Shown: piece after piece, positions 12,814 through 14,215 of the stretch
Numbering within the stretch: the first letter of the stretch is position 1
Layout: every line of letters starts with the position of its first letter
From: CAYWMP01 sp964459445
GTDB lineage: Bacteria > Desulfobacterota > DSM-4660 > Desulfatiglandales > HGW-15
Assembly (NCBI GenBank): GCA_964459445.1
Contig: CAYWMP010000155.1
Coordinates: 1-14,215 of the forward strand
DNA: 14,215 bases
Direction of reading: 5' to 3'
The notes under the pieces: generated by a model
The model's input: the letters and a program-made list of their open reading frames with translations, nothing else
Database searches by the model: none
Told to the model about the DNA's origin: nothing
Program-made: the position numbers and the translations under genes

Positions 12814-14215
12814 ATGAAAAGATGTAATCATTTGACGGGTTGTAGGTATTTTTCTTTTCTCCTGTTTGTCGCTTCTATTTTCTTTTTCCAAAATGCCCAT
12901 GCCGTGCCACGTATCCTCAGCCCCTATGAGACCTACCAAAACCCTCACACCAAATCCGCTGCTGTATTCGTTGACAAAGGCGATTATGAAAAAGCCATAG
13001 AATCCCTCAAAAAGGCCTACGTCGATTACGAAAAAGAAAATAACGACAAAGGAATGCTGTTATGTCTTGAGAGAATGGGATGGCTCTACCGGGAAATTGG
13101 AGAATACAGTAACGCGCTCCAAGCCTTGAGAAAGGCCCATCCCGTGGGTGTTCGCCTGCACGGGGATGCCGCAGAAATAGATGCGAGTCTTGGATATGTT
13201 TATTTGTATTTAGGGGACTCTGAAAAGGTGGAAGAATTTTGCCAACGCACCCTTCAGACCCTGAAGGGTTTCATCTTTCCTACCCAATGGGGCGGTCCAC
13301 CTTCAGAAGACGAAATAAATACTATGCAAAGAAAAAGCAAGGCCATTATTTATGCCAGAATTGTCCTCGGAATGATGCACTACTCCAATAGACAGTATGA
13401 ACAGGCCCTGGATAATTTAAATAAAGCAAATAACGTCATCAAGAACATTGAAATGGTGAGTAATGATCAGCGTATGAGTAATTACTTTGAAGCGGATCTG
13501 GATGTGGTTGAAGGCATCGGATATATTCAAACCCTGAAGGGCGCCGTTTATGGGGAAATAGACAAACTCAAGAAAAGCAGAAAATTTTTTAAGGCCGGGG
13601 AAAAGGCCTTTAAGACATGCAAAAGGGAATATGGCGTCCTGTTGAATCAGGGCCTGCGGTACAAGGTTGAATTAACGGCTTCCGATGGGGGAGTTAAGAA
13701 AGTCAAACTTTCGAAATTTGACGGTTTTTTGGATCGGGTTGGAAAGTTTGGCGCCCAGGGAATCCTGTGGCAATCAGCCTTTGTCATGGGTCAAGCCCTC
13801 GTTAATGAAAAGCGAAATAAAGAAGCCAAGAGCTATCTGAGTCGTGCCATAGAAGCACTAGAACTCACCAGGGCTCAACTGGCAGATGATCGAACCAAAA
13901 AGATGTTTGCCTCCTCTGCGCAGGATGTCTACGGGGAAATGATCCAACTTTCCTATGACATGAAACAATTTGAGGTTGGCTTCGATTACCTTGAGCGCGC
14001 AAAGGCTCGTGCTTTTTTGGACATGCTGGAAGGTCGCCGTGTTAAAGCCAAAAAAGAAGTAGATCCTCTATTGGTCCAAAAGGAAAGAGACCTTTCCAAA
14101 CAATTGGAGGTTTTTACCAGGCGCTTAAAGGCCGCGAAAAAAAAGGATAGAAAAGTAGCATATAACCCCCATTCCGGGAAAAATTTAAGAAAAATCCTGG
14201 AAAGTCACGTTCTAT
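12814..14215 (+). CDS. Exported TPR-repeat protein, probable CHAT-domain protein, truncated by window end
   Basis: From the ATG at 12814 an open frame of 467 residues runs to the window edge. GGAGG at 12804-12808 gives a 5-nt spacer. Residues 1-30 form a signal peptide (hydrophobic SFLLFVASIFFF, cleavage after AHA). Tetratricopeptide-like helical pairs appear at about 50-75 (GDYEKAIESLKKAY), 85-110 (GEYSNALQALRKAH), 124-150, 180-212 (RQYEQALDNLNKANNVI) and 320-356 (EAKSYLSRAIEALE). The segment 353-406 (RAQLADDRTKKMFASSAQDVY, then EVGFDYLERAKARAFLDML) is the pattern that usually precedes a C-terminal CHAT (caspase-like) domain; that domain itself is outside the window. It follows livF by 37 bp and may be cotranscribed. 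Function is unknown; a part in solute uptake is not implied. Confidence 0.8.
   Translation, partial: MKRCNHLTGCRYFSFLLFVASIFFFQNAHAVPRILSPYETYQNPHTKSAAVFVDKGDYEKAIESLKKAYVDYEKENNDKGMLLCLERMGWLYREIGEYSNALQALRKAHPVGVRLHGDAAEIDASLGYVYLYLGDSEKVEEFCQRTLQTLKGFIFPTQWGGPPSEDEINTMQRKSKAIIYARIVLGMMHYSNRQYEQALDNLNKANNVIKNIEMVSNDQRMSNYFEADLDVVEGIGYIQTLKGAVYGEIDKLKKSRKFFKAGEKAFKTCKREYGVLLNQGLRYKVELTASDGGVKKVKLSKFDGFLDRVGKFGAQGILWQSAFVMGQALVNEKRNKEAKSYLSRAIEALELTRAQLADDRTKKMFASSAQDVYGEMIQLSYDMKQFEVGFDYLERAKARAFLDMLEGRRVKAKKEVDPLLVQKERDLSKQLEVFTRRLKAAKKKDRKVAYNPHSGKNLRKILESHVL

Overview
The window reads as a chromosomal piece of an anaerobic, probably Desulfobacterota-like (former Deltaproteobacteria) bacterium. 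That placement is an inference. It rests on the split formimidoyltransferase/cyclodeaminase typical of anaerobic histidine degraders, the moderate GC content, and the long intergenic gaps packed with degenerate palindromic repeats. No rRNA, tRNA, transposase gene or CRISPR array was found.

Layout. (1) 1-565, minus strand: a YhhN/TMEM86-family membrane protein whose C-terminus lies beyond the window edge, with a near-consensus sigma-70 promoter. (2) 730-1605, plus strand: an alpha/beta hydrolase with a complete catalytic triad. (3) 2033-7495, plus strand: a histidine-utilisation block of urocanate hydratase (hutU), glutamate formimidoyltransferase, formimidoyl-THF cyclodeaminase and imidazolonepropionase (hutI). 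(4) 7653-12776, plus strand: a complete LIV/HAAT-type ABC importer with a periplasmic binding protein, two permeases (LivH, LivM) and two ATPases (LivG, LivF). (5) 12814-window end: an exported TPR protein whose C-terminal part, probably a CHAT domain, is cut off.

How the genes fit together: HutU turns urocanate into imidazolonepropionate, HutI opens the ring to N-formimino-L-glutamate, the transferase moves the formimino group to tetrahydrofolate and releases glutamate, and the cyclodeaminase gives 5,10-methenyl-THF plus ammonia. Histidine ammonia-lyase (HutH) is not in the window, so either it is encoded elsewhere or the substrate is urocanate. The adjacent importer, on the same strand, is the natural candidate for uptake of histidine, urocanate or a related amino acid; this is inferred from position only.

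Most hut and liv genes are separated by 150-475 bp gaps. These gaps hold short GC-rich stem-loops of the form CCCGCC-N8-GGYGGG, inverted repeats with TTCGATATTC-type or CTCCAATA-type units, and at 11012-11290 a nested set of palindromes. Only livH-livM and livG-livF are tightly coupled. Good sigma-70-like promoters are visible before hutU (TTGACA-N17-TACTAT) and before livH (TTGACT-N17-TACACT). Several gene starts were moved downstream of the longest possible ORF, because the longer versions run through repeats and lack a correctly spaced ribosome binding site.
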